Assembly: GCF_014518315.1 (NCBI RefSeq)
Contig: NZ_JACVEL010000001.1
Coordinates: forward strand, 310,001-374,000
From: Taishania pollutisoli
Lineage (GTDB): Bacteria > Bacteroidota > Bacteroidia > Flavobacteriales_D > Crocinitomicaceae
Length of the DNA: 64,000 bases
Direction: 5' to 3'
In this document: one piece after another, positions 32,299-42,433 of the stretch
Numbering within the stretch: position 1 is the first letter of the stretch
How the letters are laid out: every line of letters begins with the position of its first letter
The notes under the pieces: model-generated
What the model saw: only the letters and a program-made list of their open reading frames with translations
Told to the model about the DNA's origin: nothing
Databases searched by the model: none
Program-made: the position numbers and the translations under genes

Positions 32299-35200
32299 AT
32301 GAAAAAGAAACTCTCACTGTATTCACTGCTATTTTTATTAATTACACTGAACAAAGGCACTCTTCTTTTTGGACAAAACCAGGCACAAGAGTCCGAAAGA
32401 GCTGCAAAATACACGGTTGATGAATCGAAGTTTTTATGGGAAAATGAACCGTTTGGCACTTACGCCCAGGGAAGTGAAATCATTCAAAAACGCGATGCAA
32501 CTACCAAACATTTCCGAAATCCGGATGGTACAATTACCGCACATGTATCTTCAGGGAAAATAAATTACTTTGAAAATGGTCAATGGAAGACGATTTTTCA
32601 TAGTATTGTTCCTTCTTCTACAGGATTTGAAAATACAACCAATAATCACAAAACCTATTATCCGTCTACTTCAGCAGGAAATATCAAAACCACATTGGCA
32701 AACGGAGCAACATTGATTGATCTGAAAAATCTGAAAATGTATTACGAGGTAAACGGAAATCCCGTACAAACTCAGAATATACAGGAAAAACAAGGGATGG
32801 TTAACTACAACGAGCTGACTTATTCTAATGTTTACGGCGTCGGCATTGACCTTCGTCTGACACAAAATACGACACAACGAAAAATGGACTACATTATCAA
32901 CAGTCCCGCTGCCTTAATAAACATACCTTCCGGAGCGCAATTTCTGGTATTTGAAGAACAAGTAGTGCTCCCGAATGCATGGACTGCACAATTAGTTAAC
33001 AATGAAATTTTATTAATTGATCCGACAAATACCGTTCAGGTAATATACGAAAAACCGATCTTTTCAGATACTCCTCAGCATCATCATCACGATGGAAACT
33101 GCAATCATAGCCCTTCTCAAAATTCCGGCAAAAGTATGCATAGAAAAGAAGGAATCAGTGAATTGATACAAGTTGGAAATACATTGACGATCAAAACAAA
33201 GGTTTCCATCACCTGGTTAACTGCCCCGGAACGTTCTTACCCGATTATTATTGACCCTACTGCTAATTTTACTCCGAACAATGCTACTGCATGGACAGGG
33301 AGTCTTCAGTCATGGACTGGATACGCCGGAACAAACACAATAAGAGATAATGATTTCATTGCCGTAGGTAAATTTGATGATGGTGACGATGATGTTTTAA
33401 GCGGATGGGCCAAATTTAACATTGGAGGAATTCCTGACGGTTCTTGTGTTTCTTCCGCAGCATTATGGTATAAAGTGTATTACAATGCAACGACGCAATC
33501 CAGCTGTGTTACACAAGTACGAACACGTCACATGGCCAATGACCCGGTACCGGCAACTAATGCCACTATTCTTACAGATATTCGGGATGGTGCAATCTAT
33601 TCCAATGCTGATTGGGCAATTAAGCAGGTAAATGCCGAAGGAGGGACTAATTTTTGGTATACCAAATCGCTAAACGCAAATTCCGAGTTGCAAGCCAGTC
33701 TAGCTGTGGATTGGTTTGGTGTAGGATTAGAAATGTACAACCACACCGGTGGTCATGCTGATTGCTGGATTGAAATACGAGGATACTCCAACGCCGACAG
33801 GATTTATCTTAGAGTAACCTATGACCCTCCCCCTACTGATCCGGGGTTCGGAAACTTTATGTGGAACGTAGCCGGACACAATGGAAACAACATTGATTTA
33901 ACAGGTACCACATACTACGGGTATTACACACAAAATACCGGAAGTACCACCGATTTTGGTTTCAATACACAGGATATGACATATTCCGGGTGGAACAATA
34001 CACTAAGCCCTTCGTCTTCCCCAACCTGGAACGGATGTATTCTTCCGAATGACAACTTTACATTTGTGCACAAACGTCGGGGATTCCCGTGCGGAACGTA
34101 CCAGTTAACATTGAACAACTGGGATGATGCAACACGCGTATACATCAATGGAAACCCTACCCCTGTATGGAGTTGTCCGGATTGGAATGGCGCAGGAACC
34201 TGTACCGGGGGAATTGGTGTTTATGCATTAGACCCCAACTCCACGATCGAAGTAAGAACTGCAGAAGGAGTTGGAGGAGCAAATGCAAGTTTAAGTATCA
34301 CACCGGTAGTTTCGACACTCGCATTGTCAGGTGACAGCAGAACATGTCCTGTTTCCGGAGATCAATGGGTACATTTCTACACCGGTTCTGATGGTCGTTA
34401 CCTGGCTTCTGTGCGCGGAACCTCTCCTGCATCCAACTTAGGAAACGTTACTGTTACCGCATATGATGATGTGAATCCGCTGAATGTTCCGGCATGTAAC
34501 GATCCGGGGTATATCACTTCCGTGATGGAACGCCATTGGGTGATTACACCTACAGTTGACGGAGCTGCTGAAGTACGATTGCCTTATTACGGAGAAGAAT
34601 TAAGTCAACTGACAACCGTTGCAAATGCCAACAGCAATCCGGATGACAACGTAAGTGGTCAGGCAAGTGTCCGTTTAAGTAAATACTCAGGTGGTGTTTT
34701 CCCTGCTTCTGTCAATGTGAACAGTAGTCCTTTCGACAACTGCCCTGCATTAGGAGGTGTAGCCGGAATGACAACGATTCACAATAACTCAGGCGTCGGA
34801 ACAGTGGCCGGAGTTACAATTCCGGGAGGAGAAGCTTCTGCACTGTACTCACAATATACCATTCCCGGATTCTCAGAATTCTGGTTACACGGGATGAACC
34901 CTACCAGTCCGCTGGCAGTGAATCTTTCCAGCTTTACAACACACTGTGAAGAAAACACGGTACGTATCAGATGGACAACCGCCTCTGAACAAAATTCCGA
35001 TTATTTCACATTGGAGCGCAGTCGTGACGGATACAATTGGGATGCTATCGCAACAATAGATGGTGCCGGTACAACGAATTCAACAACTAATTATGAAGTA
35101 ATCGATAATGCTGCTACGGAAGTGTATTACCGTTTAATTCAAACAAATTTCGACGGAACATCTGAACTGTTTGGACCTGTCATGAGTAATTGTACCTCAT

Positions 35201-35463
35201 CTGCTAACGAATTAAAAATATATCCGAACCCGACCAACGGTGTATTTACAGTTGCATTGATTGCATCAGAATCCATCGGGGATGCAACAATACGTATTCA
35301 GGATGTAAGCGGTAAGATCGTAGCCGATCGTACTGTTAGTGTACTTTCCGGAACAAACAATGTTAGCTTTGAAGAAAAACACCTTGCCCGTGGGACATAT
35401 ATTGTTTCCGTGCAGGTAAAAGATAAAAATATCTATACACCAGTTCGATTGGTTATCCAATAA
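32299..35463 (+). CDS. Large secreted surface protein with T9SS type A sorting domain
   Basis: Predicted exported protein of 1054 residues. It begins with a signal peptide (about residues 1-25, ending LLFGQN). Residues ~60-320 are an unfamiliar beta-rich region containing a His cluster (QHHHHDGNCNHS). Residues ~325-515 resemble a carbohydrate-binding jelly roll. Residues ~515-880 form a module shared with the next gene, centred on FVHKRRGFPCGTYQLT, and residues ~890-970 contain the RWTTASEQNSDYFTLERS block common in T9SS cargo. The C-terminal ~80 residues (starting IYPNPTNGVF) are a T9SS type A sorting domain, removed during secretion. It follows the glycan operon by 273 bp and is likely transcribed alone. 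Function may be adhesion, but this is not shown. Confidence 0.85.
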   Translation: MKKKLSLYSLLFLLITLNKGTLLFGQNQAQESERAAKYTVDESKFLWENEPFGTYAQGSEIIQKRDATTKHFRNPDGTITAHVSSGKINYFENGQWKTIFHSIVPSSTGFENTTNNHKTYYPSTSAGNIKTTLANGATLIDLKNLKMYYEVNGNPVQTQNIQEKQGMVNYNELTYSNVYGVGIDLRLTQNTTQRKMDYIINSPAALINIPSGAQFLVFEEQVVLPNAWTAQLVNNEILLIDPTNTVQVIYEKPIFSDTPQHHHHDGNCNHSPSQNSGKSMHRKEGISELIQVGNTLTIKTKVSITWLTAPERSYPIIIDPTANFTPNNATAWTGSLQSWTGYAGTNTIRDNDFIAVGKFDDGDDDVLSGWAKFNIGGIPDGSCVSSAALWYKVYYNATTQSSCVTQVRTRHMANDPVPATNATILTDIRDGAIYSNADWAIKQVNAEGGTNFWYTKSLNANSELQASLAVDWFGVGLEMYNHTGGHADCWIEIRGYSNADRIYLRVTYDPPPTDPGFGNFMWNVAGHNGNNIDLTGTTYYGYYTQNTGSTTDFGFNTQDMTYSGWNNTLSPSSSPTWNGCILPNDNFTFVHKRRGFPCGTYQLTLNNWDDATRVYINGNPTPVWSCPDWNGAGTCTGGIGVYALDPNSTIEVRTAEGVGGANASLSITPVVSTLALSGDSRTCPVSGDQWVHFYTGSDGRYLASVRGTSPASNLGNVTVTAYDDVNPLNVPACNDPGYITSVMERHWVITPTVDGAAEVRLPYYGEELSQLTTVANANSNPDDNVSGQASVRLSKYSGGVFPASVNVNSSPFDNCPALGGVAGMTTIHNNSGVGTVAGVTIPGGEASALYSQYTIPGFSEFWLHGMNPTSPLAVNLSSFTTHCEENTVRIRWTTASEQNSDYFTLERSRDGYNWDAIATIDGAGTTNSTTNYEVIDNAATEVYYRLIQTNFDGTSELFGPVMSNCTSSANELKIYPNPTNGVFTVALIASESIGDATIRIQDVSGKIVADRTVSVLSGTNNVSFEEKHLARGTYIVSVQVKDKNIYTPVRLVIQ

Positions 35464-35782
35464 ACCGGTAAAACATCTAATCGTAAAAGCTCAACCGGAT
35501 TTGGTTGGGCTTTTTTATTTCAACAACTATTTTTCCAGTTGGCTTAACTCCTCTTTTTCAGCATTCTTCACAAAAACAACCAATTTTTAATCAATTTTTA
35601 ACAGTTGAAATTAACTTTCTACTTATCTTCGTCAGGCTGAAAACAGCTATTTTTCTTATAAAAAACTCACTGTAAGGAAGATAAATTTGCTAACCGTTTT
35701 TCATTTGACAAACATCTATTTACTGAAATCTGAAAAAACGATTTAGATGACCACTGTCGATTGAAACAATAGAAACATAAGT
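35464..35782. other. 319-bp intergenic region between the two T9SS paralogs
   Basis: It contains the terminator of the first gene and, at 35624-35631, TATCTTCG (one mismatch from TAnnTTTG), preceded by a TTG at 35605. This is a weak promoter candidate giving a leader of roughly 145 nt. No coding sequence is seen. Confidence 0.4.
35485..35516 (+). terminator. Intrinsic terminator after the 1054-residue T9SS protein
   Basis: Stem AAAAGCTCAACC with its complement (one G-U pair) around a 6-nt loop, followed by six T residues. It ends the transcript before the paralogous gene starts. Confidence 0.85.
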
Positions 35783-37525
35783 ATGTTGTATCATTTAAAC
35801 TATTCACTCAGTCAATCACTGACCTGCTCCACTGTAAAAAAAATTTTCTCATTGCTATTCATTGGTTGTTTATACGCAACCGTATCATTCGGCGGCGGAG
35901 GAAGTTGTACCCCTCCTACAGCTCCGGCTGCAACAGATTGGGCAAATAATCAATGGGTTGTACATGCTTATAATTCCAGAGACATCAGTACCTCAACACC
36001 TTCCAATTACAGAGGGTACTATACACAGGATTTAATAACAGGATTGGGGTTCAATACTGCATGGAGCGGAAATAATTCCCCCAGCAGTGTAACATCTTCA
36101 TCAACCAACACCGCATGGGTCGGATGTGAAGTAAACGCAAGTGAAAATACATTTATTCATAAACGAAGAGGATTTCCATGTGGTACCTATCGGTTGACCA
36201 TGCAACGAAGAGACAATGAAACACGTGTATTTGTCAATGGGATAAATGTTACACCGGCAGGTATGGATACATACAATTCATATTCAGGTACTCCACAGAC
36301 AATTGGCGTCTATATGCTCGATCACAATTCAACCATAGAAGTCCGGACAGGTGGTGGTGGGGCTCCTAACAATGCTGAATTACTGATAGAACGATACACA
36401 AACGGGATAGCGGTCAACAACGATTTCAGGACATGCCGTGTTACAGGAAATCAATGGGTAGATTTTTTTGAAAGCAACGGAAGGTATATTGCTTCAATCA
36501 GGGGCGCAACTGCAGGAACCAACCTGGGAGATGTCACCGCGCGAGTGTACGTAGACGGGACGGTAGACCTCGTGCCCGCTTGTGCGGATGCTTCCTATGA
36601 AACGGCAGTCATGCAACGGCATTGGGTGATCGATCCAACTACGAACGGAGCAGCAATTGTACGACTACCATACAGCAATACAGAGTTTCATAATCTTGCA
36701 ACAGCATCTGTGACTTCGTCAAGTCCGGACGATCTGGTCACCTATCCCAACCAGGGAACTGTCTACACCAGTAAGTATTCCGGTCCTAACAATGTCAATG
36801 CCAACCCGGATGATAACTGTCCTGCATTGGGTGGAAGCGGGGGAACAACCCGCCACGTAAATAGCGGAACGGGAACAACAAATCCGGTAGCGGGAGTCAA
36901 TGCATTTTATTCTGACTTCAGCATTCCCGGATTCTCTGAATTCTGGTTGCATGGAAATACGGTTACTACTCCGTTATCTGTACAATTATCTGATTTTAAT
37001 GCGCATTGCGATGAATCGGGCACACGTCTCAACTGGACAACAGCATCCGAACAAAATTCCGATTATTTTACACTTGAAAAAAGCCGTGATGGTGATCAAT
37101 GGGAACAAGTAACAACAATCCATGGAAAAGGAAATTCCAACACATCGAATACATACGAATTCACGGATCATGCAATCGCTGACGTTTATTACCGACTAAA
37201 ATTAACCGATTTTGACGGTAAGCGTACCGATTTGGAAATCATACATGTCAACTGTACGGCGACAAAGAACCAGGCATTGATTTATCCGAATCCGGTTACC
37301 GGAGTATTTTCAGTCCGCGTTACTGCAACAGAAACAATGAAGGAAACAGCTGTTTTCGTCCGGGATGTAAATAACAAAATTGTTGCGTCACGCACGATTG
37401 ACATTGCACCGGGGACAAACACAATTATTTTTGAAGGAGAAGATCTGTCGCCGGGAACATACATTGTCTACATCGACGGAACAGAGAAGAATACCTTCCC
37501 GCCTGTGCGACTGGTTGTCCAATAG
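35783..37525 (+). CDS. Secreted surface protein with T9SS type A sorting domain (paralog of the upstream gene)
   Basis: 580 residues with a signal sequence around residues 20-40 (KKIFSLLFIGCLYATVSFGG); the first ~18 residues may be an artefact of too early a start, as an alternative ATG is absent. Almost the whole mature part is a shorter version of the shared module of the previous protein: FIHKRRGFPCGTYRLT, VMQRHWVIDPTTNGAAIVRLP, FSIPGFSEFWLHG and WTTASEQNSDYFTLEKS occur in the same order. It lacks the N-terminal ~500 residues of its neighbour. The C-terminus (IYPNPVTGVFSVRV to the end) is a T9SS type A sorting domain. The pair is a tandem duplication with loss or gain of N-terminal domains. 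Confidence 0.83.
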   Translation: MLYHLNYSLSQSLTCSTVKKIFSLLFIGCLYATVSFGGGGSCTPPTAPAATDWANNQWVVHAYNSRDISTSTPSNYRGYYTQDLITGLGFNTAWSGNNSPSSVTSSSTNTAWVGCEVNASENTFIHKRRGFPCGTYRLTMQRRDNETRVFVNGINVTPAGMDTYNSYSGTPQTIGVYMLDHNSTIEVRTGGGGAPNNAELLIERYTNGIAVNNDFRTCRVTGNQWVDFFESNGRYIASIRGATAGTNLGDVTARVYVDGTVDLVPACADASYETAVMQRHWVIDPTTNGAAIVRLPYSNTEFHNLATASVTSSSPDDLVTYPNQGTVYTSKYSGPNNVNANPDDNCPALGGSGGTTRHVNSGTGTTNPVAGVNAFYSDFSIPGFSEFWLHGNTVTTPLSVQLSDFNAHCDESGTRLNWTTASEQNSDYFTLEKSRDGDQWEQVTTIHGKGNSNTSNTYEFTDHAIADVYYRLKLTDFDGKRTDLEIIHVNCTATKNQALIYPNPVTGVFSVRVTATETMKETAVFVRDVNNKIVASRTIDIAPGTNTIIFEGEDLSPGTYIVYIDGTEKNTFPPVRLVVQ

Positions 37526-37539
37526 TGTACCGGGTTATC

Positions 37540-39492
37540 TTATAACGACTCCCTGTATGCTCCTTCTGAAAGATCGTGATGTACGACGGGATTGTCCGAT
37601 GGCTTCATCGAGATAATTTTGACAGCTTGTGAAAATTCGGTAATCGCTGTATTTTCATACGTAATCAGTGCAAATGTATCTGTGCTGTTAACAATGTCTA
37701 TCCAGCCTTGTTTTAATGTCACATCAAAAAACTGTTGATTTCCTGTATTCAAGTGAAACACCCCTTCTGTAACCGGGTAAAATGTAACGATTCCCGGGTG
37801 AATTTTCTGATAATCCTGTACCAGTTTACGGGCTTGCTTTAATCCCTTTTCGTGACCTCCGTATATGCATACCTGCTGTTGACCGGAATTAAATAACAAA
37901 GTGGGGTAATTGGAATTGAAAATGACCCACTCCTGTTTTGAAAGGTTGTGCAACCGGTCTGTCTGTATCCATACTACAACAGGGAGCAGACAAGCCACCA
38001 ACCGCAACCATTTTTTTCGATCCGCCCAATACAATCCGCAAAAAGCAAAAACATAGGTTGTAACAACCCATTCCCACTGCGGGGAAAACCCGACTGCCAG
38101 CGCACCGGGAATCAGTTCCACCATTCCGATAAAACCAACCAGTATGGAACAGCAAACAGCCAGTAACCAACCGACGGGAATGGATAAAAATGAAATTTTT
38201 CCAACAGCAATCAGACCGATTCCCAATCCGACAATCATACTCGCAAACAGTATTATTGCCAGATTCGTCAGAATAAAGTAATTGGGAAATTGGTGAAAAT
38301 AAAAGAGTGAAACAGGAAGCGTAAAGGCTTGAGCTCCCAATCCGATAGCCGTGCCCTGCCAGACTGTATTCAGCCATTTTCTTCTGAAGAGTATTGCCTT
38401 TTCCAACAGTGGGTATACACTAAAAATTCCCAACATCGCTAAAAATGAAAGTTGAAACCCTACAGCAAAAATCGCTACAGGGTCCCACATCAAAATAAAA
38501 AACCCGGCAATGGAAAGTGCACTCACTGGTTGATAGTCCCTTCGCATGCTTTTTGCCAACAACAGAAACGTAAACATCAAAACTGCCCGCACCACGGATG
38601 CTGAAAACCCGGTCAGAAATGCATACAACCAAAGCAGTATCAGAATCAGTATGTAGGCAACAACCCGCCCCCTATGCAGAAATAATCGTTTAAAAATACC
38701 GAGGAGCAACAGTACGATCAAACCAACATGCATCCCCGAAACAGCAAGCAAATGCATCGCCCCTGCTGTCGAAAAACTACGTTTGGTCTCTACATCCAGG
38801 TCGCTTTTATCACCCAATAAAATTGCACGGATCACAGGGGCATTTTCAATTCCCACCCACTTGTCAATAGCATTCCCCGAATGAGTACGCATTGCATCCA
38901 AGAGCCGGTCAAACCATCCGGGAGGAACGTGTCTGATTAATTTCAATTGTTCTGAGGCTCCAAATCCCTGGTACCTCACTCCTTTTGATATCCAATACAT
39001 TTTCGAGTTAAACTCTCCCGGATTATGCGTCAATTCTATTTCTCTCCACGTTGTCCGAAAGAGCAGCTGATCGTGTTTGTTCAATAGTGTTCCGTCATTT
39101 TCAGTGAGTAACACAACTTTTTCAGCTGTTTTTTTCCACCTCCCTTCTTTTGTCATGGCAGCTTCCAATCGTACTAAATTGGCATTCCATGCCCGGTCTG
39201 TACTCAATTGTTGCTCAACGCTGCCCAGGTAATAATTTTCTCCGTTGGTCAAAGAAACATTCTGGCCGGGAAAAACACGTTCCATTGATAAAAAGCCAAT
39301 AGCAAAAAACAAAGGAATCCAAACCAGGTAAAGACGAATAGCATCCGGAATATACTTTACAAAACACCCTGACAGAAAACAACCCGCCACCATTATAAAA
39401 ACCTGGGTATGAACATCTATGAGGAAGAAAAGCATGCCCGCACAATAACAGGACAACCAAAAAATTAATGTAGACGCGGTGAGTAGCTTCAT
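37540..39492 (-). CDS. comEC: ComEC/Rec2-family competence protein
   Basis: Predicted inner-membrane channel for single-stranded DNA uptake. The 650-residue protein has the N-terminal DUF4131-type region with two or three helices, a soluble beta domain with GSVEQQLSTDR and FRTTWREIELTHNPGEFN, and the competence membrane domain containing DKSDLDVETKRSFSTAGAMHLLAVSGMHVGLI, the most conserved block of the family. The last ~150 residues after the final helices do not show the HxHxDH metal motif of the metallo-beta-lactamase domain found in many ComEC proteins. The start at 39492 (MKLLTAST) places the first helix correctly. It converges on the T9SS gene at 37525 with 14 bp between. Confidence 0.88.
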   Translation of the reverse strand: MKLLTASTLIFWLSCYCAGMLFFLIDVHTQVFIMVAGCFLSGCFVKYIPDAIRLYLVWIPLFFAIGFLSMERVFPGQNVSLTNGENYYLGSVEQQLSTDRAWNANLVRLEAAMTKEGRWKKTAEKVVLLTENDGTLLNKHDQLLFRTTWREIELTHNPGEFNSKMYWISKGVRYQGFGASEQLKLIRHVPPGWFDRLLDAMRTHSGNAIDKWVGIENAPVIRAILLGDKSDLDVETKRSFSTAGAMHLLAVSGMHVGLIVLLLLGIFKRLFLHRGRVVAYILILILLWLYAFLTGFSASVVRAVLMFTFLLLAKSMRRDYQPVSALSIAGFFILMWDPVAIFAVGFQLSFLAMLGIFSVYPLLEKAILFRRKWLNTVWQGTAIGLGAQAFTLPVSLFYFHQFPNYFILTNLAIILFASMIVGLGIGLIAVGKISFLSIPVGWLLAVCCSILVGFIGMVELIPGALAVGFSPQWEWVVTTYVFAFCGLYWADRKKWLRLVACLLPVVVWIQTDRLHNLSKQEWVIFNSNYPTLLFNSGQQQVCIYGGHEKGLKQARKLVQDYQKIHPGIVTFYPVTEGVFHLNTGNQQFFDVTLKQGWIDIVNSTDTFALITYENTAITEFSQAVKIISMKPSDNPVVHHDLSEGAYRESL

Positions 39493-39657
39493 AGTGTTGT
39501 AAATAGTAGTATCATCCTCAAATATAAGCAATCAGATTGATTTGTCCAAAAAGAAGCGTTGCCGGCAACACATGTCACAGATAATGTCAACCCGTTCATT
39601 TACAGAATACAACCTGTCTGTTCGATCGGGTCATTTTCATCGATTTGGCAAATTTAA

Positions 39658-40071
<414 letters not shown>

Positions 40072-40097
40072 TCGCTGTTGAAACAGGTGTTTACCGC

Positions 40098-40847
40098 ATG
40101 GAACAACCCATCATTCAAATCAACGATCTAAAAAAGACATATGCAGGTGCGCTGGAACCTTCACTGCGGGGTATTTCCCTTCAGGTAAAATCAGGAGAAG
40201 TTTACGGCTTACTGGGACCAAACGGTGCAGGAAAAACCACACTCCTTTCCATCTTATGTGGCGTTGTAGCCCCTTCTTCGGGAACAATTCTGTACCGCAA
40301 CCACCCGATTTCCGGGAACATCCGGCAATTGAAACAAGAAATTGGTGTCGTGCCGCAGGATATCGCCTTGTATCCGACATTAACAGCGCGGGAAAACCTG
40401 GAATTTTATGGCGCTATGTATGGAATACATGGTGCTGATCTGCAATCAAAGATTCAATTCTGGTTGGATCAATTCGAACTCTCACACGCAGCCAACCGAA
40501 GAATTGATAAATTTTCAGGCGGGATGAAGCGTCGGATCAACCTGATTGCAAGCATTATGCACAATCCCCAACTATTGTTCCTGGACGAACCTACCGTCGG
40601 TGTAGATGTCCAGTCACGGACAAAGATCATGGATCAGCTGGTGGAGTTGAATAAACGTGGAATGACCATCATATACACCTCCCATCACCTTGCTGAAGCG
40701 GAAAATTTCTGCGATACAATCGGAATTATCGATGCCGGGACAATTATCGCCAGCGGTTCGCCGAATGTATTGATTGAACAAACACCGGGAGCAAGAGACC
40801 TGGAAGATGTGTTTCTGGCATTAACCAATCGAAAATTGAGGGATTGA
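40098..40847 (+). CDS. ABC transporter ATPase (ABC-2 exporter)
   Basis: Nucleotide-binding subunit of an ABC-2 type exporter. In the 249-residue protein Walker A is GPNGAGKTT (residues 40-48), the signature is FSGGMKRRINL, Walker B is LLFLDEPTVGVD, and the H-loop is YTSHHL. It belongs to the drug- or lipid-export group (CcmA-like) rather than importers. Its stop overlaps the ATG of the permease by one base (TGATG). The five genes from 39724 to 43696 run together, and the following acyl carrier and acyltransferase-like proteins suggest that an acylated small molecule is exported. Confidence 0.92.
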   Translation: MEQPIIQINDLKKTYAGALEPSLRGISLQVKSGEVYGLLGPNGAGKTTLLSILCGVVAPSSGTILYRNHPISGNIRQLKQEIGVVPQDIALYPTLTARENLEFYGAMYGIHGADLQSKIQFWLDQFELSHAANRRIDKFSGGMKRRINLIASIMHNPQLLFLDEPTVGVDVQSRTKIMDQLVELNKRGMTIIYTSHHLAEAENFCDTIGIIDAGTIIASGSPNVLIEQTPGARDLEDVFLALTNRKLRD

Positions 40848-42133
40848 TGAAAAAATTTATTGCCATCATCACCAAGGAGTTGAGAATGTTGCTCCGCGAT
40901 AAGATCGGTTTATCGATTCTCTTTATCATGCCATTGGTTCTGATTGTTGTTATGACGGTCATTCAGGATGCAGCGTTTCATTCCATCAGTGAAGAAGGAG
41001 TTCCGCTTGTATTTGTTGATAATGACAAAGATTCATTGGGGATTTCAATCGGAAACGGCTTGAAAGAATCAACCCTCTGTGCTTTTTCCGACCAAATAGA
41101 CGGAAAACCGGCAACGGCAGAAACGGCGAGAGCAGCTGTCAGTGAAGGGAAATTCATGATCGCGGTAATTATTCCTGAACATGCAACACAGAAAATTCGC
41201 ACCAGCGTTGAAGGATTAGTAGAAGAAACAATGGGGTTGAGTGAGATCGGTGAGATCCGGCACTATGTTGATTCCGTCGAAATTCTGATGTATATCGATC
41301 CCGTTGCAAAGAATTCAATCGTGGTGACCGTTACCAGTAATTTACATGAATTCATTGCAGCAATGAAAACAAAACTGATGTTCGAGACGTTTTCTGAGCA
41401 AATCGGGGAAATTGTTCCTGATGGTGTGTCTAAACCTTCCAATGCATACGCAAAAACGCAGATCGTGTCCTACAAACAGGAGTATGCCTCGAAATTAGAA
41501 GGCGGAGTCACTCCCAATGCCGTTCAGCACAATGTTCCCGCATGGACCATCTTCGGAATTTTCTTTATTGTTGTTTCAGTTGTGAGCAACATCATGAAAG
41601 AGAAAAAAGACGGAAGTGCATTTCGCCTGCATACCATGCCTACAAGTTACAGCCAACTGATTATCGGGAAGCTCATTGTATATGTCACCGTCTGCACACT
41701 CCAGTTTTTTGCAATGATGCTCGTTGGGGTCTATTTCATGCCCGTGCTGGGACTTCCGGCGTTAGATCCGGGTGATAGTTATGTTGGATTGTTTTTCATT
41801 GGTATTTCAACTGCTTTCGCTGCGACTTCGTTTGGTGTACTGATTGGAACGGTTGCTCAAAGTGAACAGCAAGGTGCCATTTTAGGATCATTATCGGTAT
41901 TATTGTTGTCGGCACTTGGCGGAATTTGGGTTCCGGCTTACGTCATGCCGGGAGTGATGCGAACAATCAGTGAATTCTCTCCGATGAATTGGGCGATGGA
42001 CGGGTTCTATAAATTGTTGTTCAGAGGCGAAGGATTTTTCAGTACCTTTGCTCCGGGAATGAAACTTATCGCACTTTCATTCGTGTTCCTGTTGGGTGCT
42101 TCACTGTTTAATCGCTACAAAAAAAGAGCATAA
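40847..42133 (+). CDS. ABC-2 family transporter permease
   Basis: Membrane partner of the preceding ATPase. The 428-residue protein has an N-terminal helix (IGLSILFIMPLVLIVVMTV), a periplasmic region of about 200 residues containing GIS-type low conservation sequence, and five C-terminal helices, including the GSLSVLLLSALGGIWVPAYVMPG segment typical of ABC-2/NatB/YhgE-like exporters. The large external domain is usual for the ABC-2 membrane-3 group. The ATG overlaps the ATPase stop by one base. Substrate unknown. Confidence 0.88.
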   Translation: MKKFIAIITKELRMLLRDKIGLSILFIMPLVLIVVMTVIQDAAFHSISEEGVPLVFVDNDKDSLGISIGNGLKESTLCAFSDQIDGKPATAETARAAVSEGKFMIAVIIPEHATQKIRTSVEGLVEETMGLSEIGEIRHYVDSVEILMYIDPVAKNSIVVTVTSNLHEFIAAMKTKLMFETFSEQIGEIVPDGVSKPSNAYAKTQIVSYKQEYASKLEGGVTPNAVQHNVPAWTIFGIFFIVVSVVSNIMKEKKDGSAFRLHTMPTSYSQLIIGKLIVYVTVCTLQFFAMMLVGVYFMPVLGLPALDPGDSYVGLFFIGISTAFAATSFGVLIGTVAQSEQQGAILGSLSVLLLSALGGIWVPAYVMPGVMRTISEFSPMNWAMDGFYKLLFRGEGFFSTFAPGMKLIALSFVFLLGASLFNRYKKRA

Positions 42134-42138
42134 ATTTT

Positions 42139-42387
42139 ATGACACAAGAAACATACGAATCAGATATCATTACGTTTTTAACAAACAACATCCTGGCAGA
42201 AGGAGTGGTCGTTACTCCACAAACTGTATTGCGCGAAACAGGAATTGATTCGTATTCTATTGTTGAGATTATTCTGTTCATTGAACGCCAATACAATTAT
42301 GTCATGCCCGATCATTTGTTGAAATCGGAAAACTTTGTAACAGTGGCAACAATTGCAGCTCTTCTCAACAACCGGCAAATTCATTAA
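42139..42387 (+). CDS. Acyl carrier protein
   Basis: Small carrier (82 residues) with the phosphopantetheine attachment motif GIDSYS; Ser38 is the predicted site of modification. Length and the acidic helical character (VEIILFIERQY after the site) fit an ACP rather than a peptidyl carrier. It is not the primary fatty-acid AcpP, whose motif is DSLDTVE, so it is a dedicated carrier for this locus. It starts 5 bp after the permease gene and the next gene begins 46 bp after its stop, if that gene starts at 42434. Confidence 0.88.
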   Translation: MTQETYESDIITFLTNNILAEGVVVTPQTVLRETGIDSYSIVEIILFIERQYNYVMPDHLLKSENFVTVATIAALLNNRQIH

Positions 42388-42433
42388 AAAACGCTACAAC
42401 CATCGAGGTCCTTCCCCTCCTGACAGCTCAATC

